Origin: Escherichia albertii NBRC 107761 = DSM 17582 | GTDB taxonomy: Bacteria > Pseudomonadota > Gammaproteobacteria > Enterobacterales > Enterobacteriaceae | Assembly: GCF_000759775.1 (NCBI RefSeq) | Contig: NZ_BBMY01000019.1 | Span: 1-52,163, forward strand | DNA: 52,163 bases | Direction of reading: 5' to 3' | Part shown: in pieces, positions 23,322-32,533 of the stretch | Position numbering within the stretch: position 1 is the first letter of the stretch | How the letters are laid out: the number at the start of each line of letters is the position of its first letter | Program-made: the position numbers and the translations under genes | The notes under the pieces: model-generated | Told to the model about the DNA's origin: nothing | The model's database searches: none | What the model saw: only the letters and a program-made list of their open reading frames with translations

Positions 23322-24410
23322 TTAGCCGTGACGACGTTCGAATTCAACCATGAAGTCTGTCAGCGCTTTAACGCCTTCCAGCGGCATGGCGTTATAAATA
23401 GAAGCACGCATTCCACCGACCACACGGTGACCTTTCAGCGCATGAAGGCCCGCGGCGAAAGACTCTTCGAGGAACAGTTTATCCAGAGCACTGTCTGCTA
23501 ACTGGAATGGGACGTTCATCCGCGAACGGTTAGCTTTCGCCACATCATTACGGTAGAAATCGCTGTTATCAATCACACCGTACAGCAGTTCGGCTTTTTG
23601 CTGATTGATTTTATCCATCGCTGCCACACCGCCGTTCGCCTTCAGCCATTTGAAAACCAGGCCAGATAAGTACCAGGCAAAGGTCGGCGGCGTGTTAAAC
23701 ATGGAGTCGTTATCGTTGAGAATGGAATAATCCAGAATCGATGGGCAAGCGATATTTGCTTTACCCAACAAGTCTTCGCGAACAATGACGATTGTCAGAC
23801 CCGCCGGACCGATATTTTTCTGCGCGCCCGCATAAATTACTCCATAACGACTGACATCTATCGGACGCGAAAGAATCGTTGAAGAGAAGTCGGCAGCAAC
23901 CACGACATCTTTGCCGAAGTCTGGCGTTTCATCAATGGCGATACCGTCGATGGTTTCATTCGGGCAATAATGCATATAAGCAGCATTATCAGAGAGTCGC
24001 CATTCACGCATTGGTTTAACCGCGCGAAGACCGTCAACGGTCACTTTAGCGTCAAAGACATTTGGCGTGCAGTATTTTTTGGCTTCTTTAATGGCACTGG
24101 CCGCCCAGTAACCGGCATCGACATAATCTGCGGTGGTTTTATCACCAAGAATATTCAACGGTACAGCAGCAAACTGACCGCGGCCGCCGCCGTGGCAGAA
24201 CAATACTTTGTAGTTGGAGGGGACGTTAAGAAGATCGCGAAAATCCTTCTCGGCTTCCTCTGCAACCTGAATGAACTCTTTGCCACGGTGGCTCACTTCC
24301 ATCACCGATGTACCCAGACCATTCCAGTCGCGCAGTTCCTGTTGAGCCTGTTTAAGCACTTCTGCCGGTAGCATTGCCGGACCAGAACTAAAATTGAAGA
24401 TTTGAGCCAT
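23322..24410 (-). CDS. serC: phosphoserine aminotransferase SerC
   Basis: SerC is a PLP enzyme that makes phosphoserine for serine synthesis and 4-phosphohydroxythreonine for pyridoxine synthesis. The 362 residues match K-12. The PLP-binding lysine (Lys198) lies in [12 protein letters not shown], and [13 protein letters not shown] provides the phosphate cup. It is the first gene of the serC-aroA operon. The upstream 488-base spacer, which lacks ycaP, must contain its promoter. Confidence 0.98.
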   Translation of the reverse strand: MAQIFNFSSGPAMLPAEVLKQAQQELRDWNGLGTSVMEVSHRGKEFIQVAEEAEKDFRDLLNVPSNYKVLFCHGGGRGQFAAVPLNILGDKTTADYVDAGYWAASAIKEAKKYCTPNVFDAKVTVDGLRAVKPMREWRLSDNAAYMHYCPNETIDGIAIDETPDFGKDVVVAADFSSTILSRPIDVSRYGVIYAGAQKNIGPAGLTIVIVREDLLGKANIACPSILDYSILNDNDSMFNTPPTFAWYLSGLVFKWLKANGGVAAMDKINQQKAELLYGVIDNSDFYRNDVAKANRSRMNVPFQLADSALDKLFLEESFAAGLHALKGHRVVGGMRASIYNAMPLEGVKALTDFMVEFERRHG

Positions 24411-24898
24411 TTCCCCTCACCACGTTGCGTTGCTATTAACCCACAGTCAATCGATTGCGACCCGGGCGATACATTATTCCTGTGGATATCGGTTTTATCA
24501 TTCAGTGGCACGCGCCGCAATGGGTAAAACCGTTGAGGGCAAAAATGTGGCACGCGTCACACAACAGAATCTCTCGGATTATTACCCAAAAACCGATATT
24601 TTTGCTGTCAGGCCATCCGTTTTATCCAACTTACCTTCGTCAATACTGGATTTACACAATGTGGACATAATTGTTTTTCACCCGCATTCATGTGAATGAT
24701 TTCGCTACACTGAATGTGGTCATAGCCATCGGCTCCCGGCATGGCTTTATATTATGCATACCTTCATTCTTATGCGTTTATCATGGATTATCCGCTAAAA
24801 GCATATAACCAACAGCCAGTCTGTATGGCGGCAATGATGGCACCTTTGCGATAAAACCCGTATTATTGCGCGCTTTCCGTACGACTAAAGTGATTTTC
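24411..24898. promoter_or_regulatory. serC-ycaO divergent spacer without ycaP
   Basis: These 488 bases separate divergent serC and ycaO. K-12 carries ycaP (a DUF421/YetF-family membrane protein) in this interval; I see no trace of it in any frame. The spacer is AT-rich towards the middle and must hold the serC promoter (leftward; possible elements around TTGACT at 24453-24458 read on the minus strand) and the ycaO promoter (rightward). A small inverted repeat attca/tgaat lies near 24685-24696. No RNA gene was recognised. Confidence 0.55.
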
Positions 24899-26659
24899 AT
24901 GACGCAAACATTTATCCCCGGCAAAGATGCCGCACTGGAAGACTCCATCGCTCGCTTCCAGCAAAAACTCTCCGACCTCGGTTTTCAAATTGAAGAGGCT
25001 TCCTGGCTGAATCCGGTGCCTAACGTCTGGTCTGTGCATATTCGCGACAAAGAGTGCGCGTTATGTTTTACCAACGGTAAAGGTGCGACTAAAAAAGCAG
25101 CGCTGGCTTCTGCTCTTGGTGAATATTTCGAGCGTCTTTCTACGAACTACTTTTTTGCTGATTTCTGGTTGGGCGAGACCATCGCCAACAGCCCGTTTGT
25201 GCATTATCCCAACGAAAAATGGTTTCCTCTAACCGAAAGTGACGACGTGCCAGAAGGCCTGCTCGATGATCGTCTGCGTGCGTTTTATGACCCGGAAAAT
25301 GAACTGACTGGCAGTATGTTGATTGATCTGCAATCCGGTAACGAAGAGCGCGGCATTTGCGGCCTGCCATTCACCCGCCAGTCGGATAATCAAACCGTCT
25401 ATATTCCGATGAACATCATTGGCAACCTGTATGTTTCTAATGGTATGTCTGCTGGTAATACCCGCAACGAAGCGCGTGTTCAGGGGTTATCCGAAGTTTT
25501 CGAACGTTATGTAAAAAACCGCATCATTGCTGAAAGCATCAGCCTGCCGGAGATCCCGAGCGAAGTGCTGGCACGCTATCCAGCGGTAGTTGAAGCCATC
25601 GAAACACTGGAAGCGGAAGGTTTCCCTATCTTCGCTTATGACGGTTCGCTTGGTGGTCAGTATCCGGTGATTTGCGTAGTACTGTTCAATCCGACTAACG
25701 GTACCTGCTTTGCATCCTTCGGCGCGCATCCTGATTTTGGCGTTGCGCTGGAACGCACAGTAACCGAATTACTGCAGGGCCGTAGTCTGAAAGATCTGGA
25801 TGTCTTTACCCCTCCGACCTTCGATGATGAAGAAGTTGCAGAACATACCAACCTCGAAACCCACTTTATCGATTCCAGCGGTTTGATCTCCTGGGACTTG
25901 TTCAAGCAAGAGGCAGATTATCCCTTTGTAGACTGGAATTTCTCCGGCACTACCGAAGAGGAGTTCGCCACACTGATGGCTATCTTCAATAGAGAAGATA
26001 AAGAAGTTTATATTGCCGATTATGAACATCTGGGCGTTTATGCTTGCCGCATTATTGTCCCTGGCATGTCTGACATTTATCCGGCAGAAGATTTATGGCT
26101 CGCCAACAACAGCATGGGTAGCCATCTGCGCGAAACCATTTTGTCACTGCCAGGCAGTCAGTGGGAAAAAGAAGATTATCTGAACCTCATCGAGCAACTG
26201 GATGAAGAAGGTTTTGATGACTTTACCCGTGTACGTGAACTGCTGGGTCTGGCGACGGGACCAAATAATGGCTGGTACACCCTTCGCATCGGTGAACTAA
26301 AAGCGATGCTGGCACTGGCTGGTGGCGATCTGGAACAGGCTCTGGTCTGGACCGAATGGACAATGGAATTTAATGCTTCGGTGTTTAGCGCAGAACGCGC
26401 CAACTATTATCGTTGCCTGCAAACATTGTTATTACTCGCGCAGGAAGAAGATCGCCAGCCGCTGCAATATCTGAACGCCTTTATCCGTATGTACGGCGCA
26501 GGTGCGGTAGAAGCCGCCAATGCGGCAATAAGCGGCGACGCGGCGTTTTATGGTCTGCAACCTGTAGACAGCGACCTGCAAGCCTTCGCATCCCATCAAT
26601 CGCTGTTGAAAGCCTACGAAAAATTACAGCGCGCCAAAGCAGCGTTCTGGGCAAAATAA
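24899..26659 (+). CDS. ycaO: YcaO, RimO-partner YcaO-domain protein
   Basis: YcaO is linked to the beta-methylthiolation of ribosomal protein S12 Asp88 carried out by RimO. Its family uses ATP to activate amide backbones (thiazoline and thioamide formation). The start at MTQTFIPGKDAALED (24899) gives the K-12 length of 586 residues; an upstream in-frame codon at 24866 would add eleven. The YcaO domain covers roughly 60-400, with ATP-binding acidic residues in EYFER and EVFERY. The C-terminal third has TPR-like helices and ends AAFWAK. No azoline partner gene is nearby, so it is the housekeeping type. Confidence 0.95.
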   Translation: MTQTFIPGKDAALEDSIARFQQKLSDLGFQIEEASWLNPVPNVWSVHIRDKECALCFTNGKGATKKAALASALGEYFERLSTNYFFADFWLGETIANSPFVHYPNEKWFPLTESDDVPEGLLDDRLRAFYDPENELTGSMLIDLQSGNEERGICGLPFTRQSDNQTVYIPMNIIGNLYVSNGMSAGNTRNEARVQGLSEVFERYVKNRIIAESISLPEIPSEVLARYPAVVEAIETLEAEGFPIFAYDGSLGGQYPVICVVLFNPTNGTCFASFGAHPDFGVALERTVTELLQGRSLKDLDVFTPPTFDDEEVAEHTNLETHFIDSSGLISWDLFKQEADYPFVDWNFSGTTEEEFATLMAIFNREDKEVYIADYEHLGVYACRIIVPGMSDIYPAEDLWLANNSMGSHLRETILSLPGSQWEKEDYLNLIEQLDEEGFDDFTRVRELLGLATGPNNGWYTLRIGELKAMLALAGGDLEQALVWTEWTMEFNASVFSAERANYYRCLQTLLLLAQEEDRQPLQYLNAFIRMYGAGAVEAANAAISGDAAFYGLQPVDSDLQAFASHQSLLKAYEKLQRAKAAFWAK

Positions 26660-27063
26660 AATCAAATAACCTACGCAATGTAGGCTTAATCATTACTCTG
26701 GGTTATATTACGGGGCGTTTTTTAATGCCCCGCTTTACCTATATTCGCATTAACAAAATAATTGTAATTATAAAGTTAAATGTCGGTAATTTGTATTTAA
26801 TAAATACGATCGATATTGTTGCTTTATTTGCCTGATGCTCCCTTTTAATTAACTGTTTTGGTGGAGGATACGGAAAAAATTCAACTCATTTGTTAATTTT
26901 TAAAATTTATTTTTATTTGGATAATCAAATATTTACTCCGTATTTGCATAAAAACCATGCGAGTTACGGGCCTATAAGCCAGGCGAGATATGATCTATAT
27001 CAAATTCTCATCTATAATGCTTTGTTAGTATCTCGTCGCCGACTTAATAAAGAGAGAGTTAGT
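26660..27063 (+). promoter_or_regulatory. ycaO-focA spacer with hairpins and focA promoters
   Basis: These 404 bases are very AT-rich. Just past ycaO there is a small stem cctac/gtagg (26670-26684), then cggggc/gccccg with a T-rich loop (26711-26732). Both probably end ycaO transcription. The right half carries the anaerobic focA-pfl promoters known from K-12. An in-frame open stretch precedes focA from 26890, but it is AT-rich leader rather than protein. Confidence 0.6.
26990..27003 (+). promoter_or_regulatory. candidate FNR box of focA
   Basis: ATGAT-ctat-ATCAA matches the FNR consensus TTGAT-N4-ATCAA at nine of ten positions. Its centre (26996.5) is about 41.5 bases upstream of 27038. That would be the start site if TAGTAT at 27026-27031 is the -10 element, a typical class II FNR layout. 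TATAAT at 27013-27018 is an alternative -10. K-12 focA-pfl is strongly induced by FNR and ArcA without oxygen. Confidence 0.65.
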
Positions 27064-27921
27064 GTGAAAGCTGACAACCCTTTTGATCTTTTACTTCCTG
27101 CAGCAATGGCCAAAGTGGCCGAAGAAGCGGGTGTCTATAAAGCAACGAAACATCCGCTTAAGACTTTCTATCTGGCGATAACTGCCGGTGTTTTCATCTC
27201 AATCGCATTCGTCTTCTATATCACAGCAACCACTGGCACAGGTACAATGCCCTTCGGCATGGCAAAACTGGTTGGCGGCATTTGCTTCTCTCTGGGACTG
27301 ATTCTTTGTGTTGTCTGCGGCGCCGATCTCTTTACTTCCACGGTATTGATCGTTGTTGCCAAGGCGAGCGGGCGCATCACCTGGGGCCAGTTAGCGAAAA
27401 ACTGGCTGAATGTCTATTTTGGCAACCTTGTCGGCGCGTTGTTGTTTGTACTTTTAATGTGGCTTTCCGGCGAGTATATGACCGCCAACGGTCAGTGGGG
27501 ACTGAATGTCCTACAAACCGCCGACCACAAAGTGCACCATACTTTTATTGAGGCCGTTTGCCTCGGTATCCTGGCTAACCTGATGGTGTGTCTGGCAGTA
27601 TGGATGAGCTATTCTGGTCGCAGCCTGATGGATAAAGCGTTTATCATGGTGCTGCCGGTCGCGATGTTTGTTGCCAGCGGTTTTGAGCACAGTATCGCAA
27701 ACATGTTTATGATCCCTATGGGTATTGTAATCCGCGACTTCGCTACGCCGGAATTCTGGACCGCTGTCGGTTCAGCACCGGAAAATTTTTCTCACCTGAC
27801 CGTGATGAATTTCATCACTGATAACCTGATTCCGGTTACGATCGGTAATATTATCGGCGGTGGTTTGTTGGTTGGGTTGACATACTGGGTCATTTACCTG
27901 CGTGAAAACGATCACCATTAA
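27064..27921 (+). CDS. focA: formate channel FocA
   Basis: FocA is the pentameric inner-membrane channel that moves formate out of, and back into, the fermenting cell. I start it at GTG 27064 (KADNPFDLLLP), as in K-12, giving 285 residues. Six membrane helices are visible. Key features are the omega-loop region CGADLFTSTV, which gates the pore, and the conserved pore His in SGFEHSIANMF. It is nearly identical to K-12. It is co-transcribed with pflB, 54 bases downstream, which encodes the formate-producing enzyme. Confidence 0.97.
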   Translation: MKADNPFDLLLPAAMAKVAEEAGVYKATKHPLKTFYLAITAGVFISIAFVFYITATTGTGTMPFGMAKLVGGICFSLGLILCVVCGADLFTSTVLIVVAKASGRITWGQLAKNWLNVYFGNLVGALLFVLLMWLSGEYMTANGQWGLNVLQTADHKVHHTFIEAVCLGILANLMVCLAVWMSYSGRSLMDKAFIMVLPVAMFVASGFEHSIANMFMIPMGIVIRDFATPEFWTAVGSAPENFSHLTVMNFITDNLIPVTIGNIIGGGLLVGLTYWVIYLRENDHH

Positions 27922-27975
27922 TCGGTGTCGAAGTACGCAGTAAATAAAAAATCCACTTAAGAAGGTAGGTGTTAC

Positions 27976-30258
27976 ATGTCCGAGCTTAATGAAAAGTTAG
28001 CCACAGCCTGGGAAGGTTTTACCAAAGGTGACTGGCAGAATGAAGTAAACGTCCGTGACTTCATTCAGAAAAACTACACTCCGTACGAGGGTGACGAGTC
28101 CTTCCTGGCTGGCGCTACTGAAGCGACCACTACCCTGTGGGACAAAGTAATGGAAGGCGTTAAACTGGAAAACCGCACTCACGCGCCAGTTGACTTTGAC
28201 ACCGCTGTTGCTTCCACCATCACTTCTCACGACGCTGGCTATATCAACAAACAGCTTGAGAAAATCGTTGGTCTGCAGACTGAAGCTCCGCTGAAACGTG
28301 CTCTTATCCCGTTCGGTGGTATCAAAATGATCGAAGGTTCCTGCAAAGCGTACAACCGCGAACTGGATCCGATGATCAAAAAAATCTTCACTGAATACCG
28401 TAAAACCCATAACCAGGGTGTGTTCGACGTTTATACTCCAGACATCCTGCGTTGCCGTAAATCCGGTGTTCTGACTGGTCTGCCAGATGCTTATGGTCGT
28501 GGTCGTATCATCGGTGACTACCGTCGCGTTGCACTGTACGGTATCGACTACCTGATGAAAGATAAACTGGCACAGTTTACCTCTCTGCAGACCGATCTGG
28601 AAAACGGCGTAAACCTGGAACAGACCATCCGTCTGCGCGAAGAAATCGCTGAACAGCATCGCGCTCTGGGTCAGATGAAAGAAATGGCTGCTAAATACGG
28701 CTATGACATCTCTGGTCCGGCTACCAACGCTCAGGAAGCTATCCAGTGGACTTACTTCGGCTATCTGGCTGCTGTTAAGTCTCAGAACGGTGCTGCAATG
28801 TCCTTCGGTCGTACCTCCACCTTCCTGGATGTGTACATCGAACGTGATCTGAAAGCAGGTAAGATCACCGAACAAGAAGCGCAGGAAATGGTTGACCACC
28901 TGGTCATGAAACTGCGTATGGTTCGCTTCCTGCGTACTCCTGAGTACGATGAACTGTTCTCTGGCGACCCGATCTGGGCAACCGAATCTATCGGTGGTAT
29001 GGGCCTCGACGGTCGTACGCTGGTTACCAAAAACAGCTTCCGTTTCCTGAACACCCTGTACACAATGGGTCCGTCTCCGGAACCGAACATGACCATTCTG
29101 TGGTCTGAAAAACTGCCGCTGAACTTCAAGAAATTCGCTGCTAAAGTGTCCATCGATACCTCTTCTCTGCAGTATGAGAACGATGACCTGATGCGTCCGG
29201 ACTTCAACAACGATGACTACGCTATCGCTTGCTGCGTAAGCCCGATGATCGTTGGTAAACAAATGCAGTTCTTCGGTGCGCGTGCAAACCTGGCGAAAAC
29301 CATGCTGTACGCAATCAACGGCGGCGTTGACGAAAAACTGAAAATGCAGGTTGGTCCGAAATCTGAACCGATCAAAGGCGACGTCCTGAACTACGATGAA
29401 GTGATGGAGCGCATGGATCACTTCATGGACTGGCTGGCTAAACAGTACATCACTGCACTGAACATCATCCACTACATGCACGACAAGTACAGCTACGAAG
29501 CCTCTCTGATGGCGTTGCACGACCGTGACGTTATCCGCACCATGGCGTGTGGTATCGCTGGTCTGTCCGTTGCTGCTGACTCCCTGTCTGCAATCAAATA
29601 TGCGAAAGTTAAACCGATTCGTGACGAAGACGGTCTGGCTATCGACTTCGAAATCGAAGGCGAATATCCGCAGTTTGGTAACAACGATCCTCGTGTAGAT
29701 GATCTGGCTGTTGACCTGGTAGAACGTTTCATGAAGAAAATTCAGAAACTGCACACCTACCGTGACGCTATCCCGACTCAGTCTGTTCTGACCATCACTT
29801 CTAACGTTGTGTATGGTAAGAAAACGGGTAACACCCCAGACGGTCGTCGCGCTGGCGCGCCGTTCGGACCGGGCGCTAACCCGATGCACGGTCGTGACCA
29901 GAAAGGTGCTGTAGCTTCTCTGACTTCCGTTGCTAAACTGCCGTTTGCTTACGCTAAAGATGGTATCTCTTACACCTTCTCTATCGTTCCAAACGCACTG
30001 GGTAAAGACGACGAAGTTCGTAAGACCAACCTGGCAGGTCTGATGGATGGTTACTTCCACCACGAAGCGTCCATCGAAGGTGGTCAGCACCTGAACGTGA
30101 ACGTAATGAACCGTGAAATGCTGCTCGATGCGATGGAAAACCCGGAAAAATATCCGCAGCTGACCATCCGTGTATCTGGCTACGCAGTACGTTTCAACTC
30201 GCTGACTAAAGAACAGCAGCAGGACGTTATTACTCGTACCTTCACTCAGTCTATGTAA
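27976..30258 (+). CDS. pflB: pyruvate formate-lyase PflB
   Basis: PflB splits pyruvate and CoA into acetyl-CoA and formate during anaerobic growth, using a glycyl radical. The 760 residues match K-12. The adjacent catalytic cysteines are in [10 protein letters not shown], and the radical glycine is in RVSGYAVRF near the C-terminus. Strong codon bias (for example CTG, CGT, AAC) fits a very abundant enzyme. The radical must be installed by the activase PflA, whose gene normally starts 191 bases downstream. Here that gene is cut off by the prophage after five codons. Confidence 0.99.
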   Translation: MSELNEKLATAWEGFTKGDWQNEVNVRDFIQKNYTPYEGDESFLAGATEATTTLWDKVMEGVKLENRTHAPVDFDTAVASTITSHDAGYINKQLEKIVGLQTEAPLKRALIPFGGIKMIEGSCKAYNRELDPMIKKIFTEYRKTHNQGVFDVYTPDILRCRKSGVLTGLPDAYGRGRIIGDYRRVALYGIDYLMKDKLAQFTSLQTDLENGVNLEQTIRLREEIAEQHRALGQMKEMAAKYGYDISGPATNAQEAIQWTYFGYLAAVKSQNGAAMSFGRTSTFLDVYIERDLKAGKITEQEAQEMVDHLVMKLRMVRFLRTPEYDELFSGDPIWATESIGGMGLDGRTLVTKNSFRFLNTLYTMGPSPEPNMTILWSEKLPLNFKKFAAKVSIDTSSLQYENDDLMRPDFNNDDYAIACCVSPMIVGKQMQFFGARANLAKTMLYAINGGVDEKLKMQVGPKSEPIKGDVLNYDEVMERMDHFMDWLAKQYITALNIIHYMHDKYSYEASLMALHDRDVIRTMACGIAGLSVAADSLSAIKYAKVKPIRDEDGLAIDFEIEGEYPQFGNNDPRVDDLAVDLVERFMKKIQKLHTYRDAIPTQSVLTITSNVVYGKKTGNTPDGRRAGAPFGPGANPMHGRDQKGAVASLTSVAKLPFAYAKDGISYTFSIVPNALGKDDEVRKTNLAGLMDGYFHHEASIEGGQHLNVNVMNREMLLDAMENPEKYPQLTIRVSGYAVRFNSLTKEQQQDVITRTFTQSM

Positions 30259-30300
30259 TTAGATTTGACTGAAATCGTACAGTAAAAAGCGTACAATAAA

Positions 30301-30326
30301 GGCTCCACGAAAGTGGGGCCTTTTTT
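30301..30326 (+). terminator. pflB terminator
   Basis: The eight-base stem ggctccac/gtggggcc with a GAAA tetraloop (30301-30320) is followed by six T residues. It lies 43 bases past the pflB stop. Confidence 0.9.
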
Positions 30327-30449
30327 AACAACAGAGCCTTTTTTGTCAGCTATCTATACTTTAAGGTGACTGCCAAAACAGACTCGACGCAGCCTGCGAG
30401 CTGCGCATCAACACGGCCTCAGATGGGCCACATCTGGAGAAACACCGCA
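30327..30449 (+). promoter_or_regulatory. pflA upstream region
   Basis: This is the last host sequence before the prophage and corresponds to the K-12 pflB-pflA spacer (total length 191 bases from the pflB stop to the pflA ATG, as here). It probably carries the separate pflA promoter. A ggag at 30436-30439 is the likely ribosome-binding site of pflA. Small stems occur (gcagc/gctgc near 30392-30407; cagat/atctg at 30420-30436). With the prophage in place this promoter would read into phage DNA. Confidence 0.5.
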
Positions 30450-30475
30450 ATGTCAGTTATTGGTGACATTTTTTG
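30441..30475. other. prophage-host junction (att site)
   Basis: Host identity ends at about 30464 and P2-family DNA with ogr begins beyond. In P2 the attachment site lies directly next to ogr, between it and int, so this is the expected position. The core must lie at or left of 30464. It is not the 27-base P2 core that I remember (which contains aagcccgtgtaaggg), so this phage should have an integrase of different specificity. The exact core needs the other junction. Confidence 0.75.
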
Positions 30476-30476
30476 A
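30450..30476 (+). pseudogene. pflA: pflA 5' fragment cut by the prophage
   Basis: PflA is the radical-SAM activase that installs the glycyl radical on PflB. The ATG and codons MSVIG match pflA. In K-12 the next residues are RIHSFESCG. Here the frame continues DIF and stops at 30474-30476. The change falls at 30465, where prophage sequence begins. The rest of pflA should lie at the far prophage end, outside the window. If the duplicated attachment core includes the ATG, that copy could still be translated. Confidence 0.8.
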
Positions 30477-30516
30477 TATCTAATCACATGAAATAAAAGG
30501 ATTTATTTCTGGTCAC

Positions 30517-30534
30517 GTCCACACATTGACCACA
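30517..30534. other. candidate integrase arm-type sites
   Basis: GTCCACA (30517-30523) and GACCACA (30528-30534) are direct repeats 11 bases apart, one helical turn. On the minus strand they read TGTGGAC and TGTGGTC, like the TGTGGAC-type arm sites described for P2 integrase. They lie about 50-70 bases from the junction, as expected for one arm of attP. Confidence 0.55.
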
Positions 30535-30539
30535 TCGAC

Positions 30540-30566
30540 AAAAAAGCCCCTCGACTGAGGGGCTTT
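30540..30566 (-). terminator. terminator after ogr
   Basis: The eight-base stem agcccctc/gaggggct (30545-30552 and 30557-30564) is followed on the minus strand by a six-T run. It ends the rightmost late transcript after ogr. On the other side it also has a short T-run, so it may insulate the prophage from host read-through. Confidence 0.85.
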
Positions 30567-30576
30567 CTGTTTGTAA

Positions 30577-30795
30577 TTACATCCACATAATTTGCTGTCC
30601 TGATGGCAACGGGTGCGGCCTTACGGCGTGGACCTCTCCCGGCTTCACGATGTATCGCTGTACCGACTCATAAGTGATGAACGTGGCGCTGCAATTCACG
30701 TTCTGACACTGGTGATAACGCTCTTTTGTCGTGTCAGTGATATAGCGACTTGTACGCGCATGTGCGGCATGCTGGCATAAAGGACAATGAAACAT
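30577..30795 (-). CDS. ogr: late transcription activator Ogr
   Basis: Ogr is the small zinc-binding activator that P2 needs to turn on its four late promoters; it contacts the RNA polymerase alpha subunit. The start at MFHCPLCQHAAHARTS (30795) gives the P2 length of 72 residues. The metal-binding pattern is C-x2-C (CPLC) and C-x4-C (CQNVNC). As far as I can recall, it is identical to P2 Ogr. Its presence next to the attachment arm is diagnostic of a P2-family prophage. The late promoters listed below carry sites it could bind. Confidence 0.97.
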   Translation of the reverse strand: MFHCPLCQHAAHARTSRYITDTTKERYHQCQNVNCSATFITYESVQRYIVKPGEVHAVRPHPLPSGQQIMWM

Positions 30796-30876
30796 CGCGA
30801 GCACCTCTTCCGGTTTTGTTGATGGTGCCATTTTAGTTAATTTATCCTTATAAAACAAACAGATAAAATAAAAACA

Positions 30877-32040
30877 TCACTCATCATCTTCTGTTTCGTA
30901 CTCCACATCAGAAAGCCTGACCTCAAGCTCTAAGGACGTCGTGAAGCCGCTATTATTCAGAAAATGTGTCACCTTAGTGATGGTCCAGTCCTGCTCGTCT
31001 ATGACGCGCTTAAAGCCTGACACCTTAACCGGTGTTTCCGTGTAAATATCTGCCCGACCGGTAGCCAGGCTGATGGAGAACTCCGCAACGCCCCGTTGCA
31101 GTTTATCCCACTTCGCCTGAGCGGCGCGCATGGCCTGCGCTTTCGTGGCATATACCGTGGTCAGGGCAAAAACATTGTCATCCTCACCGGCCATGTATTC
31201 ACCTTCGCGCGCTTCCGGTACTTTTGGCGCTTTCTTCTGCGTGACCGGTTTCGCTTTCGGGTGCTCCAGTGCGCGCAGGTGTTTCTCTTTCTTTTTGCGT
31301 TTCAGTTTTACCTTCTGCTTTTGTGGCTTCGGGTCTTTGGTGTGTAACCACTTTGCCGTTACGCCGGTGTAGGCTCCACGGTCAGCAATCGCAAAATGAT
31401 GACGGTCGCCGTCGCTGCGGGCGATGGTAATCTGCGGGATTTTTTTACCGCTGGCCGTCACCCCCTGCCCCGCTTTGAGAAACAACAATTTTCCCATTTT
31501 TACCGACACCTCACCGCCGTTGCGTTCAGCAAGGCGGGTCAGGAATTTTGCATCAGACTCCTGCGACTGGTCGATGTGCGGGATTTTAATTCCGGCCAGT
31601 GACGGAGCGACACTGGCTTCCAGCCTGTTACGGGAGGCTATCGCCTCAACAATCGCACCGAGCGTGGTGTCATGCCAGGAGCCTTCACGGCGGGAATTGA
31701 GCGTCCCGCGAAAATCTGCACTCCGGGCGCGGATAGTGACCACATCCGGCGCGCCCCTGTGTTCAACCTCATCAACGGTGAATTTCCCTTTGCATACCAG
31801 GGCAAAACCTTTCCAGCCGATATACACCGTCAGGACAGCGCCACGAACCGGCAGCCCGACCTGCCCGTCGGCATCGTTCAGTTCAATATCAAGCTGGTCA
31901 GCCTCAAAGCCCCGGTTATCCGTCAGGGTCATGCTCATCAGACGGTCGCTGATATTGCCGGTAATATCCCTGCTGTCGAGCATCAGCATGTAATCCGGCG
32001 TCAGCGTACTGCCTGCATCAAATGTCAGCGCATCCAGCAT
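30877..32040 (-). CDS. D: tail protein gpD
   Basis: gpD is a P2 late-control/baseplate-hub protein (phage late control D family), structurally like the T4 gp27 hub. The 387 residues match P2. A Lys/Arg-rich linker lies near residues 240-275 (KQKVKLKRKKKEKHLRALEH). The ATG touches the U stop at 32040. It is the last gene of the FI-FII-E-T-U-D operon. Confidence 0.96.
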   Translation of the reverse strand: MLDALTFDAGSTLTPDYMLMLDSRDITGNISDRLMSMTLTDNRGFEADQLDIELNDADGQVGLPVRGAVLTVYIGWKGFALVCKGKFTVDEVEHRGAPDVVTIRARSADFRGTLNSRREGSWHDTTLGAIVEAIASRNRLEASVAPSLAGIKIPHIDQSQESDAKFLTRLAERNGGEVSVKMGKLLFLKAGQGVTASGKKIPQITIARSDGDRHHFAIADRGAYTGVTAKWLHTKDPKPQKQKVKLKRKKKEKHLRALEHPKAKPVTQKKAPKVPEAREGEYMAGEDDNVFALTTVYATKAQAMRAAQAKWDKLQRGVAEFSISLATGRADIYTETPVKVSGFKRVIDEQDWTITKVTHFLNNSGFTTSLELEVRLSDVEYETEDDE

Positions 32041-32519
32041 TATCCCGCCCCCGTCATACCCGTGAATCTGGTCGCCATACTGCCAGCCTTACCGATGAGC
32101 GATTCCGCCTGTTTACCGATATCGCCATAAAGCGCGGCCAGTGATTCATCAACGCGGGTGAGCGACAGCGTAAAATCAATTTTCCGGGGTGTGCCGTCTG
32201 CAAAGAAAATACTCCCTGTTTCACTCACCCTGCTGATGACATACATGCCGTAAATCATGCCGGTACCATCCAGCAACGGCCACGCCCGGCCTTCCTCTGC
32301 CATCAGTCTGAGCGTGGTCATCGTCAGCTTTCCGCCTGTCAGTTCGGGATAAAGCACACCGGCAAGCGTAATGTTTTCCTCGCCAACACCGAGAAACTGA
32401 AAGGCATCCCGTTTACCGATACGGGAATTTGACGGCCAGCGATAATCTGATTCACGCTGCATGGTCTGGTGTGGCAGCGTCTGGCGCATAAAAACAAACA
32501 TACCTAACGCGAGCATCAT
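32040..32519 (-). CDS. U: tail protein gpU
   Basis: gpU is a P2 tail protein of 159 residues, the family length, needed for tail assembly. It has a central region LYPELTGGKLTMTTLRLMA and an Ala/Gly-rich C-terminus. It overlaps the start of D by one base and follows T by 14 bases in the same operon. Confidence 0.95.
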   Translation of the reverse strand: MMLALGMFVFMRQTLPHQTMQRESDYRWPSNSRIGKRDAFQFLGVGEENITLAGVLYPELTGGKLTMTTLRLMAEEGRAWPLLDGTGMIYGMYVISRVSETGSIFFADGTPRKIDFTLSLTRVDESLAALYGDIGKQAESLIGKAGSMATRFTGMTGAG

Positions 32520-32533
32520 TTTTCCTCACCTCC

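Noticed and set aside
24685-24710. TGTGA-N6-TCGCT as a CRP site controlling serC
   Set aside because: One half matches poorly, and the position is about 280 bases from serC, too far for the usual serC promoter.
24899-26659. ycaO as part of a thiazole-modified peptide cluster
   Set aside because: No precursor peptide, dehydrogenase or exporter lies nearby, and the protein is the conserved housekeeping YcaO next to focA.
27997-30090. A nearly 700-codon open frame antisense to pflB
   Set aside because: It results from the strong codon bias of pflB. The translation is low-complexity in style (Phe/Val/Gln/Thr-rich), has no family resemblance and no promoter or ribosome-binding site.
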